DNA of 64,000 bases. Origin: Saposhnikovia divaricata. Its lineage: Eukaryota; Streptophyta; Magnoliopsida; Apiales; Apiaceae. The notes beneath the pieces were generated by a model. It was not told where the DNA came from, did not search any database, and was given only the letters and a program-made list of their open reading frames with translations. Shown piece by piece: positions 1 to 12,700 of this stretch. Each line of letters opens with the position of its first letter. Position 1 is the first letter of the stretch. Location of the stretch: assembly GCA_036435485.1 (NCBI GenBank), contig CM071599.1, positions 209,783,178 to 209,847,177 of the forward strand, written 5' to 3'. Both the position numbers and the translations under genes were made by a program.

Positions 1-293
1 TTTTTAATTCTAAGGCCTCTAATTACATGAAAATCATAGGTAAATTCATCTAAAAATCATGCAATATTTAGAATATTATGAATTTAACTCCCCCTATGAT
101 CATGCAATCTAACAAGCATAAATTCACAGATTTGTGCTATAAAAGACAATTAAAACACAATGAATTCATGCAAAATCACACTATATGCAACCTATAACAA
201 TCATTAATTAGGTATTTTAAAGTCTTAGCACATAATGATTGAGTAGCTTGCACATACAAACATAAACATGGATTTTACAGATAGAAGGCTTTA
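1..293 (-). other. Element B noncoding sequence downstream of pol
   Basis: This AT-rich stretch has no gene. It is nearly identical to 9478-9768 in element A, which lies directly downstream of A's pol stop codon. It is therefore the start of the pol-to-ORF3 spacer of element B. Confidence 0.8.
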
Positions 294-2444
294 CTAACTT
301 GTGTTAAGCATTCCCAATTCACCAACCAATCTATTGAATGTTACTTCATCAAGAGGTTTGGTGAATATATCTGCAATTTGTTGCATTGTGGGCACAAAAT
401 GTAGCTCCACAGTCCCCTCCTCGACATGTTCTCTTATGAAGTGATACCTGATGTCTATGTGCTTGGTTCTTGAGTGATCTACAGGATTGTTGGTTATGGC
501 AATGGCACTTGTGTTGTCACACATAATTGGAATTTTCTTGTGCTCCATGCCATAATCCTTCAATTGGTTCCTCATCCACAGTATTTGAGCTACACAGCTT
601 CCAGCAGTAATGTACTCAGCTTCAGCAGTAGAAGTAGATACTGTATGTTGCTTTTTACTTTGCCAGGACGCCAATCTTCTGCCAAGAAATTGGCAAGCAC
701 CAGATGTGCTTTTCCTATCAATCCTGCAACCTGCATAGTCTGAATCCGAATAGCCAATTAGATTAAAACCTGTATCTCTTGGGTACCAAATCCCTAGATT
801 TGGTGTGCCCTTGAGATACCTAAAAATTCTTTTGACGGCTACGAGATGTGATTCTCTAGGATCCGCTTGGAACCTTGCACATAAACAAGTTGCGAACATT
901 ATATCGGGTCTACTTGCAGTTAAATAGAGGAGTGAGCCAATCATACCTCGATAACTTGTGATGTCAACTGATTTACCTGATTTGTCTTCATCAAGCTTCG
1001 TGGTTGCTGCCATGGGAGTCTTAGCTGCTGATGCATCTTCTAGATTATACTTCTTGAGTAAATCTCTTACATACTTGGATTGACAGATAAAGATACCATC
1101 TTTTCTCTGACTGATCTGTAATCCAAGGAAGAAGGACAGCTCTCCCATCATGCTCATCTCATATTTTTCCTACATTAGCTTGGCAAATTTCTCGCACAAG
1201 CGCTCATTAGATGACCCAAAAATGATATCGTCCACATAGACTTGAACAAGTATTAAGTCATTTCTTACATTTTTATAGAACAATGTTTTATCAATTACTC
1301 CCCTAGTAAAACCATTTTCAATCAAGAATAAAGATAGGGTTTCATACCATCGTCTTGGGGATTGCTTGAGGCCATAGACAGATTTGAAGAGAAGATACAC
1401 AAAATCTACATGTTCTGGATCAATGAAGCCGGGCGGCTGTTCCAGATACACTTCTTCTTCTAACTCTCCGTTCAGGAAGGCACTTTTCACATCCATCTGG
1501 AAAACCTTGAAGTTCTTATGTGCTGCAAATGCCAAGAACATCCTGACTGCCTCAAGTCTTGCAACCGGTGCATAGGTTTCATCATAATCAATTCCTTCTC
1601 GCTGAGAATAACCTTTTGCAACTAAACGAGCCTTGTTTCGTGTTACAAGTCCGTTTTCATCCAGTTTATTTCTGAATACCCACCTAGCTCCAATTACGGA
1701 TATGTTCTTTGGTCGGGGTACCAGTTTCCAAACTTTCTGCCTTTCAAACTGATTGAGTTCCTCTTGCATTGCAATCACCCAATCAGCATCACCAAGAGCT
1801 TCTTCTATTTCTTTAGGTTCAAGCTTGGATAAGAACCCAGAATATAAGGAAATATTAGCCAGGTCAGCTCTTGCAGTTCTTCTAGTAGTCACACCAGCAT
1901 CTGGATCACCAATAATTAACTCAAACGGATGGTCTCTATTCCATACCCGTTCTCCTGGAAATTGTATTGATGATTCAGATTGACTTTCTGAGTTGTGGTG
2001 CTGACTACTTTGATTATTTTAACTAACTCCCCCTGAGTTAGTGCCAGCTCCTACAGAACTAGAGTCAACTCGACTCGAGCCTTGAACATTAGTCCTTGAG
2101 CTGCTATTTACTCCCCCTGAGTTGTTGCCGGTTCGTACTGAAGAAGTCTCTCCTGATCTTGTAGAATTAGCTTGTTCACTAGACTCAGGTTCTCCATGTA
2201 CACTTGGAACATTTAATGGAACAACCAACTCAGGTTCATCTTCAAGATCTTCTAAGTCCAGATTCTGAAATTTTAGGGACTCAGGTTCACTAGAATCTCT
2301 AGAAATTGATGGGAGTTTGGTATCGTCGAATCTGACGTTGTAGCTTTCAGTCACTTTTCGATCATTCACTAAGAACACCCTATAAGCTGCCACCACATCT
2401 GTAGAGTAACCAACAAAGATTCCTTCACGAGCTTTTGCTGCAAA
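294..2444 (-). pseudogene. Element B pol, C-terminal half (RT-RNase H), broken
   Basis: This is the 3' half of B's pol gene. From right to left it encodes the end of integrase, the reverse transcriptase (palm motif YVDD near 1230) and copia RNase H, ending at 294 with the same C-terminus as element A. Compared with A's intact copy there are two nonsense changes. One glutamine codon became TAG just before 1170, in the loop after YVDD. One glutamate codon became TAA near 2016, in the acidic linker between integrase and RT. At 2444 the reading frame is cut by the left LTR of element A; GCAAA at 2440-2444 is duplicated at 17337-17341, where pol resumes. The frame that appears to begin inside the LTR at 2540 is an accident of the insertion, not a real start. 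Confidence 0.9.
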
Positions 2445-3536
2445 TGTTAGGTCCAAACGTGTTGTAGAGGGGGGGTGAATACAACTTTTCGAATATGAGA
2501 GGCAATAAAAACGATGCAATAAATGAACACACAGATTCAAGGAATATATTTCTTTATATATAACTTGAAAGGGTTGCTACAACATTCATTACAAAGTATA
2601 ACAGAAGTTGAGAGAGAAGTGAATGATACTAAGCTCTGTGAATGCACTCTCTCTTTTTCTCTTGTGTTTTTCTCTAGAATTGCTCACTAACTAAAACATT
2701 ACACAAGTACTTCTATTTATACTACATGTAATCTATGTCCTGTAGTCTTCAAAGACTAAGATGTACGTGGCCCAATGATGTCCACATAATTCTTGCCTTA
2801 TCTTGAAAGCTTGGAAATCTGCCAATCAGAAGATGCCATGTGTCATGTTGAAGCTGCACCTAAGTAGAACTTCTACTTGAGAATTTCTACTTGGCTATCT
2901 CGAAATTCCTAAGTGGAACTTCTACTTGGCTATCTCGAAATTCCTAAGTAGAACTTCTACTTGAGAATTTCTACTTAGCCATCCAGAACATTTAGTACTT
3001 AGAAAATATTCTGGTCTTCAACTTGAAACTTCAATGCACATCTTGAACTTGTGATATCTTCATGTCTTCTTTATTCTTCAACAAACTCTTGAACATGGTT
3101 CTTTATTACTGACATAAACTTGCTATCAATGTCCTGACACTTGATGCACTGGTCTGGTTCATAAGTGACTAGTCTTGATAGTGTTTCTGCTTCTTGAATA
3201 AATTACCATATTCACTGAATAACTTGGCTTTCCAATATTTGCTTTCCTTCTTCTTCACTTGAAATCAATTAGTCTTGTTGATACTGATAGTTATGATCTT
3301 GATTCTTGATTTATCAAATCACTGAGGCATGAACAACTTTAACTTGAACTTCTCTCAATGATTTCTTCTTGGCTTGATCATAGTTAGCATGTTTAAATTG
3401 TATCAATTACCTTGTCTTCATTTAGTGTTGATTTCTTGTGACTTCCTGTTCTTGATTGTCTTCTGGTTAAGTATCTTTTCCTTTAGTTTGAGTTACATTA
3501 GTTATAGTGTTACAAGTTTATACACTCTGCCTTTCA
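2445..3536 (-). repeat. Element A 3' LTR
   Basis: This 1092-bp LTR is the downstream copy in the element's sense. It is bounded on the right by a polypurine tract (minus-strand GGGGGAGAT) and on the left by the target site in B's pol. A minus-strand TATA-like TATAAATA lies near 2711-2720. Around 2871-2990 it holds imperfect copies of a ~36-bp unit made of AAGTAGAAC, TTCTACTT and CTATCTCGAAA motifs. These motifs recur in the leader and in the pol-ORF3 spacer. Confidence 0.95.
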
Positions 3537-3882
3537 ATCTCCCCCAATTTGATTGTCTAACAATGACATTCAAATTAATGAAGGATAACTCAACTAAACA
3601 ATGAGACGAGAAAAGATAATTAACATTACATTCTTGAATAATATACAATTGAAAAGAACTTGAAAACAATACAATGAACATAAAAACTAGAAACAGAATT
3701 CGAACCTCGAATTAAGGATCATTTGAGTGATTCCTATCACCTGGATTATTTCATACCTTTTGGTCAAACTTGTATCACCTTATTGGATTCACTCTAAGGT
3801 GAATTTTCCTCAAGTGAGTTAAAGCAACCGAAAGACATGAAGTTTTTCCAACTTCAAGTTCACACCACTCTGACCTTTAACC
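3537..3882 (-). promoter_or_regulatory. Polypurine tract and 3' untranslated spacer of element A
   Basis: The minus strand immediately before the 3' LTR reads CAATTTGGGGGAGAT (3537-3551), a typical polypurine tract for plus-strand DNA priming. The rest, up to the stop codon of ORF3, has no coding signal. Confidence 0.75.
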
Positions 3883-6800
3883 CTAATTCCGTTTCCTCTT
3901 TCTAGCTTCAGCAGCTTGGTCTCTTTCTTCTTTCTGCCTTTTGAGCTTCTCCTTCTGCTGCTTTTCTTTCTTGTATACTGGATCTTTAAGCTGCTTCCAC
4001 CTAGCATTCAACAGACTTACAGCTTCCATTTCTAGAGGGTTCTTGGGCTCTGGATAAGGATGTTTGAAAAGCCTTCTGAGTTTGTCCACCTCCTGAGTAG
4101 TCCTGATCTTTGGAATATCCTCAAAGTTCTTCATGATGAGCTGAGATTTCCAATGAGTTTTATCAGCTTTAAACTGACAATAGATCATCTTGGGGTAGCC
4201 CTTGACACGGTTAGTATTGTGGACACTAGCCGCATCTCGCTCCATTTGCTTCTTTTCCACCACTACTTCAGACAGGTAACTCACGAGTCTCTGCTTTTCT
4301 TCAACAAACTTGTCTTCCACTTCGCCCCATTTGAACACATATAACACTTTCTCTAGAAATGCAGCATCTTGAGTCTGTAGCAGCCATTGTCTACTCATAT
4401 GCAAGAGTGTTTGTTTCTGGTCTGCATCTATGTATGCTAAGGCATCAGCTGTATCATCAGCATAAGAGTGTATCCAGTATACACTATCTTTCCCTGGAAC
4501 GCCAACTGCCTCCCTTATTTCTCCTTGTTCCAGTTCTCCAGAAGGAAGAGTCAAAGCTTCATCTACATTCTTCATTGCTTGAAGAATATTCCATTTCTGT
4601 TCTATCAGCTCCGGCTCAATCTTCACGTTGTCGAGAGGGTTTGGAGCAATGACATCACACTTCCACACCTCATTGCTCTTCAAGAATATGACTCTTTCAA
4701 TGATCCTCACGGATTTATCTTTAAGCTCATAGGCGAATCCCTTACCCATCATTTGTCTACATACAGCTTTAAGAGATTCCACTGAAAGTTCCATTAAGTC
4801 CTTTTCCTCCATGCTCACCCTCTTCATCTTTCCTTGAACCACCATCCGGACAAAATTTGGATAAGCTGAGAATTCTGGACCCTTGTCCTCTGCTAGCTGC
4901 ATTAACTGATCCCTGTACAGAATGCTTAGCTCCTCAGATTGAGAGTACTGAATTTTAGTCGCTAGCAAGAACAACTCTGACGCAGATCTTCTCATTATGA
5001 ATTGGTCATCCACAAATAGGAAAGATGTTGGGACTCCTTCTACCAAAGACAAGATAACCTGCCACTCCTTAAGATTTGCATTGTATCCAACCCTGACTTT
5101 AGAAATTAATCTCTTCAAAGCATTTATATAGTCCCCAGTCATTGGATTCTGCAAATTCAAGTTGTAGAACAGATCATCTGCATCCTTGTTATGAACTCCT
5201 TTTGCACATGGTCCCATCATTATCTTCCTTGCTTCATCCCATTTCTGCCCTATCCTTCTTTTGTCCAGATCAACTTGAGGATTGGCTAGCCTTGCAAGCT
5301 CATACTCATACTGCTTCCCTTGTAGCTCCACCTTCTGTTCTAGGAACGCAGCATGTTCTTGCATCATCTTCATTTTATGGAACTGAGCTTGTTCCAAGGC
5401 TAACTGTTGAGACTGCAGGGTTTCTTCATCAACAGGATCTTCTTCAGGCATTCCGAAAGACATACCAGCACCTCCACCTTGTTCCTTCAAAGATCGCTTA
5501 ACAGCATGTGCGAAAGGTACGTCTTCCATATCAGAATCTGAGTCTAGTACCTCCTGTACTGTGTCCTGATGACTCAGGTCAATAACTGGTTCATCTTCTT
5601 CAACCATTATTGCCTTACCCTTTCTCCTCCTCAGAACCTCTTCAGCAACAGCAGGCTCAATTTCTGGTTCCTTAACAAGATCAGCGGGTTCTTCAATTTC
5701 TTCGATGTGAACTGCCTGCTGTCTCGTCTCCTTTCCACTCTCCCCCTTAGGTGAGTTATCCTGAGCTCCACCATGGTCTTCAGATCCACCAGCTGCATAG
5801 GAACCTCCAAAACCAGAACCAGAGGCTCCCGCTCCACTAGCACCACCTGCACCACCTGCTCCAGCATCGGGGGGAGGTTGTTCCGACTCGAAGCACTCCG
5901 GGGGCACAAAACTCCTGACTGCGAACATCATTCTACTGATCTCCACAATCATTGTATGCATTGTAGACTCCAATGCCCCCATCCTCTCATTGAGAGTGCT
6001 TCCGAAGACACCACCAGCATGGCCCAAGTCATTGACCTTATTTGTCAAATCATCAAAAGCTGTAGCTTGACTTGCCATTCTTGCTGCGTAGTCGTCTAGA
6101 GCCCGTTGATTGTTTCCAACATTAATCCCCAACTGCCCCATCGACTGCCCGAACTGCTCCATTTTATTCTCCATTGAAGTCATACGAGTATCAAAATTTT
6201 CAGTATTAAGGGACGGTGTTTGGTTTAGGTGACCTTGCTCTAATACGCGTTCTGTTGGTATTTGGCGCTCGGTTTCGGGCCTTAAAAATGAAGGTCCCTC
6301 TCTCCCTAACCTCTCACACACACTCCCTGTCTCACGCTCGTGTATGTCTTCAATGACTGATCCAAAAAGTGAAGCAGTACCTGCAGAAACTTGATAAGAA
6401 ATGTTGTTGACAGTTATGGGATCAAATTCTGTTTGTTCCTGAGTTGGAATCTCAGTCTGAGAGGCTGCAAAGTGTCCTTGTACGACATCAGAACCGATCC
6501 TCTTTGCAGCATCAGTACGTACCGGTGAAGGTACGGTTGAAGTTCTTAAGACTTCATGTCCTCTTGAAGCAACAGTATCATCAAGAGGCACATCATCCTC
6601 ACCAAAATCAAAATCCCTATGTGCAGAATGTTCAAGGGGTGAACCACTCGCGTGAGGTGGAGTGGTTGCGTGTGACACGCTAGGGTTTGACTGTGGTTGT
6701 GAAGTAGCAGCGTGGAAAAGTTTGGCTTTCTTGCGAATAAGTTGCTGCTCTTCGGGTTCATTCTCCTCATCATCTTGTATAAATATACGTGCTGGTTTTC

Positions 6801-7912
6801 TGACTTCCGTTAACAGGGGTGATAAAGAATATGAATGTGTATCAGACTCAGAGTCAGAAATATGGCTCTTACCCTGGGATAGATCCTGCGGGTTAGCAGG
6901 CTCATGGGTCGCGGAATCAGAAACGTAGGAGGAGGAATGAATAGTATGCAGAGAGAGATTACCTGATTGATTACCTTGTGCATCATCGCTTTCCTCATCT
7001 GGAATCTCATCAAATGCCTCAGCATGAACAGATGGATTTTGAGCATGTGATGAGACTTGTGATGATGCCTCCAAATTGGTAACTCCTGCATCATATCTAA
7101 GCCACATTTGAATATTTTCAGGAGTAGACATTGGCTTACCTTGATGTTTATCCTGATTTGCAATGGTTGCAAGTGACTTAGTGCCCATCCCTAGTGATTC
7201 AGATGTGGGGCTTCTGGCAAATCCCTGTCGAATAGCAAGAGCATCCTTCGGTATTAAGTCATTGATTAGCATTTGAAGAAACCGAGGAAACCAACAGACG
7301 ACATCAGTGGTAGAGAGGTCTCTGCTTGCAAGGGATCCCATTGAGGCCACTATCTCAGAGAGAACTATGCGTCCATAGTTTATATCCAGTTCTCTTGCTA
7401 GGGCTACTGCAAAGGTTTGCATGGGAATCGGAATTTGATGAAAGTCTTTTTCGCGTGCCCGAAAACATCTTGTGATGGCCTCGAAAAAGTAATTCCATTC
7501 CGCATGGAAGAATTGCTTTTGGATATTTCCCGTGATTGGGCCTTTTGTAGGATAACATCCAATTTCTTCAAAGAATCTGAGGCGTTCTGCAGCAGTAGGT
7601 TCTGGATCATAGGCATCTTTAATTGGGAATCCTAGAACTCTGTTGACAATTTGTTCTGTCACCTCATATTCCTGACCCGCTAAGGTAAACCTGAAACCGT
7701 AGGGGGTTGATTTACTCCCAAAAGTAACCGCACTAGTCCATAATTGCTGTAAAGCATCATGTACTAGTGTAGGTTTAGCAGTAAAAGCTTGGCTAGCTTT
7801 GGAATACAAATTGAGAAATCGTATCCAAAACTTAAACCGCGGGAGTTGATCACCAATTTCCGTAGAAATATTGTAAAAATTGTTTTTTAGCAAGGGAAAA
7901 TTGGTGAGCCAT
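3883..7912 (-). CDS. Element A ORF3: 1336-codon protein in envelope position
   Basis: This very long open frame lies between pol and the 3' LTR, the place of the env-like ORF of SIRE-type elements. I do not recognise a biochemical function. The first ~250 residues are a compact region rich in aromatics with an EW..FF....CF core near residue 130 and an FPRFLQ..IN..IP stretch near 205. The same pattern occurs in ORF3 of element C. Residues ~270-560 are Ser/Pro/acidic and look disordered. Residues ~575-650 look like a coiled coil (Met/Gln/Leu heptads), followed by a Gly/Ala-rich linker. The C-terminal 500 residues are charged and end in a Lys/Arg-rich tail. No signal peptide and no convincing membrane segment are visible, so a fusogenic envelope role is not supported. 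The long frame has no ATG at its left end. An ATG at 7910-7912 is one nucleotide out of frame, and an extra T in the run just after it would explain this. Confidence 0.8.
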
Positions 7913-9768
7913 TTTAATTAAATGTTTTTCTTTTAAAAGATGTGAATTTTTATTTTTATTTTGAAAAACAATTAATTTAGGAATTATCAGTTATATCCCT
8001 TTTAATTTAACAAAAAGACCAAAAGTCACTCTTGAAAAATTAAACTACGGGTTATAGATAATTATCATTGTGAGAGGCGAAAATCAACAACCAATTAACA
8101 GAATCTGATACCAGTGAAATCAGTGAAGTTATGTGTGTACACACCAGTGAAATCGTGTGTATTTGACTGTGACGCGGTGTGTGTATATACGTATGTATAT
8201 ACGTCGAGAAAGAAGAACAAATTCACAAACACACAAACTCAGATATTACTGGTCACTCAGATAATGGCAGTCAAAAATCGGGCAGTAATTCGTTGTCCGT
8301 ATGAGATTAGTCACAAAGATCACGAATCAGTGGTTGTAAGTCAAAATCGCCTGTATGTATATGGGGCGGCTGTAAAACTCAATTAGGTAAAAGTGAAAGA
8401 ATAGATCGAGTTAGAGAAGTATATATAGACATTAATGTGGAATGACAAAAATGTCCCTGTTAAAAAAAAAAAATGAAAAGTACTAAGTCCATACAGGGGA
8501 CATCTAAGTCGAACTCTATCTCGAACTTTTCTATCTCGAACTTTCCTATCTCGAACATCAAGTCGAACTTCGAGATAAAGTTCGAGATAGAAGTTAACTC
8601 GAACAATTATGCACAAAGAAGCACTTTAACCAAAATTACAGCAGAAACTATAGGGAAATACTATCTTGAACATTATTGATTTGTAGTAAACTTGGAAAAA
8701 CAGAAAATTCAAGATACTTTTCGAGTTAGAGTCTATCTCGAACATCAAGTCGAAATTCGAGTTGAGTTTCGAGATAGACTAAGAACTCTATCTCGAACAT
8801 CAAGTCGAACTTCGAGATAAAGTTCGAGATAGACTAACTCGAAGTTAATTTCAAATTCTTTCCAAAATATTTCCTTGAATCAAAAAGTCCAGGGTAATTC
8901 AAGATATGTTTCGAGTTAGGAGTGTAACTCGAAAAAATTCCCTTTAGCTTAACTGAGAACTCTATCTCGAACACCAAGTCGAAATTCGAGTTGAGTTTCG
9001 AGATAGACTAAGAACTCTATCTCGAACATCAAGTCGAACTTCGAGATGAAGTTCGAGATAGACTAACACGAAGTTAATCCTCAGTTCTTTTCAAAATATT
9101 CCCTTAATGGAAACTTCATCTCAACCTTAGAGATAAAATTCGAGATAGACTTTATCTCGAATATTTTGAAGATAGAATTAGGCACACTGGTAACTCGAAC
9201 TCGAACTTTAAGTCGAATTTCGAGATGAATTTCGAGATAGGTACTAACTCGAAATTCTTCCCAGACTTAGAATTTTCAAAACTTCACCCTGGAAGCTCAA
9301 GTGGAAATTCAAGTCGAATTTCTACATGAGTTTCGAGATAGAGACTAACTCGAAATTTTGAAGATACTTAGAATAATTTGACAATTTTTCTTTGAAAAAC
9401 TCAACAATTAATTTTGTCAAATTAATATAAATATCAATTCAAGGATTTTAATATATGACATAATTAAAACATTCCTTGATAATTCTAAGGCCTCTAATTA
9501 CATGAAAAACACAGGTAAATTCATCTAAAAATCATGCAATATTTAGACCATTATGAATTTAACTCCCCCTATGATCATGCAATCTAACAAGCATAAATTC
9601 ACAGATTTGTGCTATAAAAGACACTTAAAACACAATGAATTCATGCAAAATCACACTATATGCAACCTATAACAATCATTAATTAGGCATATTAAAGTCT
9701 AAGCACATAATGATTGATTAGCTTGCACATACAAACATAAACATGGATTTTACAGATAGAAGGCTTTA
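7913..9768 (-). other. Element A spacer between pol and ORF3
   Basis: This 1.9-kb noncoding spacer separates pol from ORF3. The part next to pol (9478-9768) is shared with element B (1-293). The middle (about 8490-9370) is the palindromic repeat array listed separately. The part next to ORF3 (7913-8480) is AT-rich with a short alternating TATACGTA tract near 8190. Short frames on either strand are low-complexity and have no homologue in element C's spacer. Confidence 0.7.
8490..9370. repeat. Palindromic TCTATCTCGAA / TTCGAGATAGA repeat array
   Basis: This stretch is built from many copies of TCTATCTCGAA, its complement TTCGAGATAGA, and linkers AAGTCGAA and TAACTCGAA. Copies of both orientations lie 10-40 bases apart, so single strands would fold into strings of hairpins. 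A longer unit of about 80 bp is repeated at roughly 8770, 8960 and 9010. The same word family occurs in the LTRs (TATCTCGAAATTCCTAAGTAG) and, as AAGTCGAAATT/AAGTAGAAATT, in the 5' leader (15600-15750 and 21040-21170). Confidence 0.85.
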
Positions 9769-12700
9769 CTAACTTGTGTTAAGCATTCCCAATTCACCAA
9801 CCAACCTATTGAATGTTACTTCATCAAGAGGTTTGGTGAATATATCTGCAATTTGTTGCATTGTGGGCACAAAATGTAGCTCCACAGTCCCCTCCTCGAC
9901 ATGTTCTCTTATGAAATGATACCTGATGTCAATATGCTTGGTTCTTGAGTGATCTACAGGATTGTTGGTTATGGCAATGGCACTTGTGTTGTCACACATG
10001 ATTGGAATTTTCTTGTGCTCCATGCCATAATCCTTCAATTGGTTCCTCATCCACAGTATTTGAGCTACACAGCTTCCAGCAGCAATGTACTCAGCTTCAG
10101 CAGTAGAAGTAGATACTGTATGTTGCTTTTTACTTTGCCAGGACACCAATCTTCTGCCAAGAAATTGGCAAGCACCAGATGTGCTTTTCCTATCAATCCT
10201 GCAACCTGCATAGTCTGAATCCGAATAGCCAATAAGATTAAAACCTGTATCTCTTGGGTACCAAATCCCTAGATTTGGTGTGCCCTTGAGATACCTAAAA
10301 ATTCTTTTGACGGCTACGAGATGTGATTCTCTAGGATCCGCTTGGAACCTTGCACATAAACAAGTTGCGAACATTATATCTGGTCTACTTGCAGTTAAAT
10401 AGAGGAGTGAGCCAATCATACCTCGATAGCTTGTGATGTCAACTGATTTACCTGATTTGTCTTCATCAAGCTTCGTGGCTGTTGCCATGGGAGTCTTAGC
10501 TGCTGATGCATCTTCTAGATTATACTTCTTGAGTAAATCTCTGACGTACTTGGATTGACAGATAAAGATACCATCTTTTCTCTGACTGATCTGTAATCCA
10601 AGGAAGAAGGACAGCTCTCCCATCATGCTCATCTCATATTTTTCCTGCATTAGCTTGGCAAATTTCTCGCACAAGCGCTCATTTGATGACCCAAAAATAA
10701 TATCGTCCACATATACTTGAACAAGTATTAAGTCATTTCTCACAACTTTATAGAACAATGTTTTATCAATTACTCCCCTAACAAAACCATTTTCAATTAA
10801 GAATAAGGATAGGGTTTCATACCATCGTCTTGGGGATTGCCTGAGGCCATAGACAGATTTGAAGAGTAGATACACAAAATCTGCATGTTCTGGATCAACG
10901 AAGCCGGGCGGCTGTTCCAGATACACTTCTTCTTCTAACTCTCCGTTCAGGAAGGCACTTTTCACGTCCATCTGGAATACCTTGAAGTTCTTATGTGCTG
11001 CAAATGCCAAGAACATCCTGACTGCCTCAAGTCTTGCAACTGGTGCATAGGTTTCATCATAATCAATTCCTTCTCGCTGAGAATAACCTTTTGCAACCAA
11101 ACGAGCCTTGTTTCGTGTTACAAGTCCGTTTTCATCCAGTTTATTTCTGAATACCCACCTAGCTCCAATTACGGATTTGTTCTTTGGTCGGGGTACCAGT
11201 TTCCAAACTTTCTGCCTTTCAAACTGATTGAGTTCCTCTTGCATTGCAATCACCCAATCAGCATCGCCAAGAGCTTCTTCTATTTCTTTAGGTTCAAGCT
11301 TGGATAAGAACCCAGAATATAAGGAGATATTAGCCATGTCAGCTCTTGCAGTTCTTCTAGTAGTCACACCAGCATCTGGATCACCAATAATTAACTCAAA
11401 CGGATGGTCTCTATTCCATACCCGTTCACCTGGAAATTGTCTAGATGATTCAGCTTGACTTTCTGAGTTGGGGTGCTGACTACTTTGAATATTTTCACTA
11501 ACTCCCCCTGAGTTAGTGCCAGCTCCTACAGAACTAGAGTCAACTCGACTCGAGCCTTGAACAGTAGTCCTTGAGCTGCTATTTACTCCCCCTGAGTTGT
11601 TGCCGGTTGGTACTGAAGAAGTCTCTCCTGATCTTGTAGAATTAGCTTGTTCACTAGACTCAGGTTCTTCACGTACGCTTGGAACATTTAATGGAACAAC
11701 CAACTCAGGTTCATCTTCAAGATCTTCTAAGTCCAGATTCTGAAATTTTAGGGACTCAGGTTCACTAGAATCTCTTGAAATTGATGAGAGTTTGGTATCG
11801 TCGAATCTGACGTTGTAACTTTCAGTCACTTTTCGATCATTCACTAAGAACACTCTATAAGCTGCCACCACGTCTGTAGAGTAACCAACAAAGATTCCTT
11901 CACGAGCTTTTGCTGCAAACTTGCCTAGATTTTCATCATCTATAAGCACATAGCATTTTGCTCCGAAGACATGAAAGTATTTGATTGTTGGTCTTCTGTT
12001 GTTCATTAGCTCACATGGTGTCTTTTCTTTATCTTTTATGATCAAGGTTCTATTTTGAGTGTAACAAGCGGTACTCACTGCTTCGGCCCAGAAATACAAA
12101 GGAAGTTTTGAATCATACAACAAAGTTCTTGCTGCTTCAACCAAAGTTCTATTCTTCCTTTCAACTACTCCATTTTGCTGTGGAGTTCTCGGGGCTGAAT
12201 ACTGACGACGTATTCCCTTAGATACACAGAAGTCATTTAGCACTGCGTTTTTGAATTCAGTGCCATTGTCTGATCTAATCGTCTTCACAGTAAGTGTTGA
12301 AACATTCTCAATTTGAGTGATGTGATCAATGATTAAGAAAGGTACTTCGTCTTTCGTCATTGCGAACAATACCCATGTATACTTGGAGAAGTCATCCACG
12401 ATTACCAAAGCATATCTTTTCCTAGACAAAGATAGGACATTCACTGGGCCAAACAAATCCATGTGAAGAAGTTGTAGAGGCTCAGTAATACTAGAAATTT
12501 CTTTGCTTTTATGCGATGCTCGCTTCGACTTTCCCATTTCACAAGCTTCACAGAGTCCTTTCGGAGCGAATTCCATTTGAGGTAGATCTCTCACCAATTC
12601 TCGCCTCGCGAGAGCATTCATCGTTTTGAAGTTTAAGTGAGATAGTTTTTTGTGCCATAACCAGCTTTCATCATCCGAGGCTTTGCTGTAGAAACAGGTG

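Noticed and set aside
2445..2540. Frame that runs from inside the A LTR into B pol
   Set aside because: It exists only because the LTR lies next to the pol fragment; the first ~30 residues are LTR sequence read by chance.
3883..7912. ORF3 as a viral envelope glycoprotein
   Set aside because: No signal peptide, membrane helix or cysteine-rich ectodomain is visible; only the genomic position fits.
8114..8386. Antisense gene in element A matching the one in element C
   Set aside because: The plus-strand frame is low-complexity (Val/Tyr-rich from TATACGTA tracts) and shows no similarity to the antisense frame of C.
8490..9370. CRISPR array
   Set aside because: Repeats are short, in both orientations and without regular spacers; the DNA is plant nuclear.
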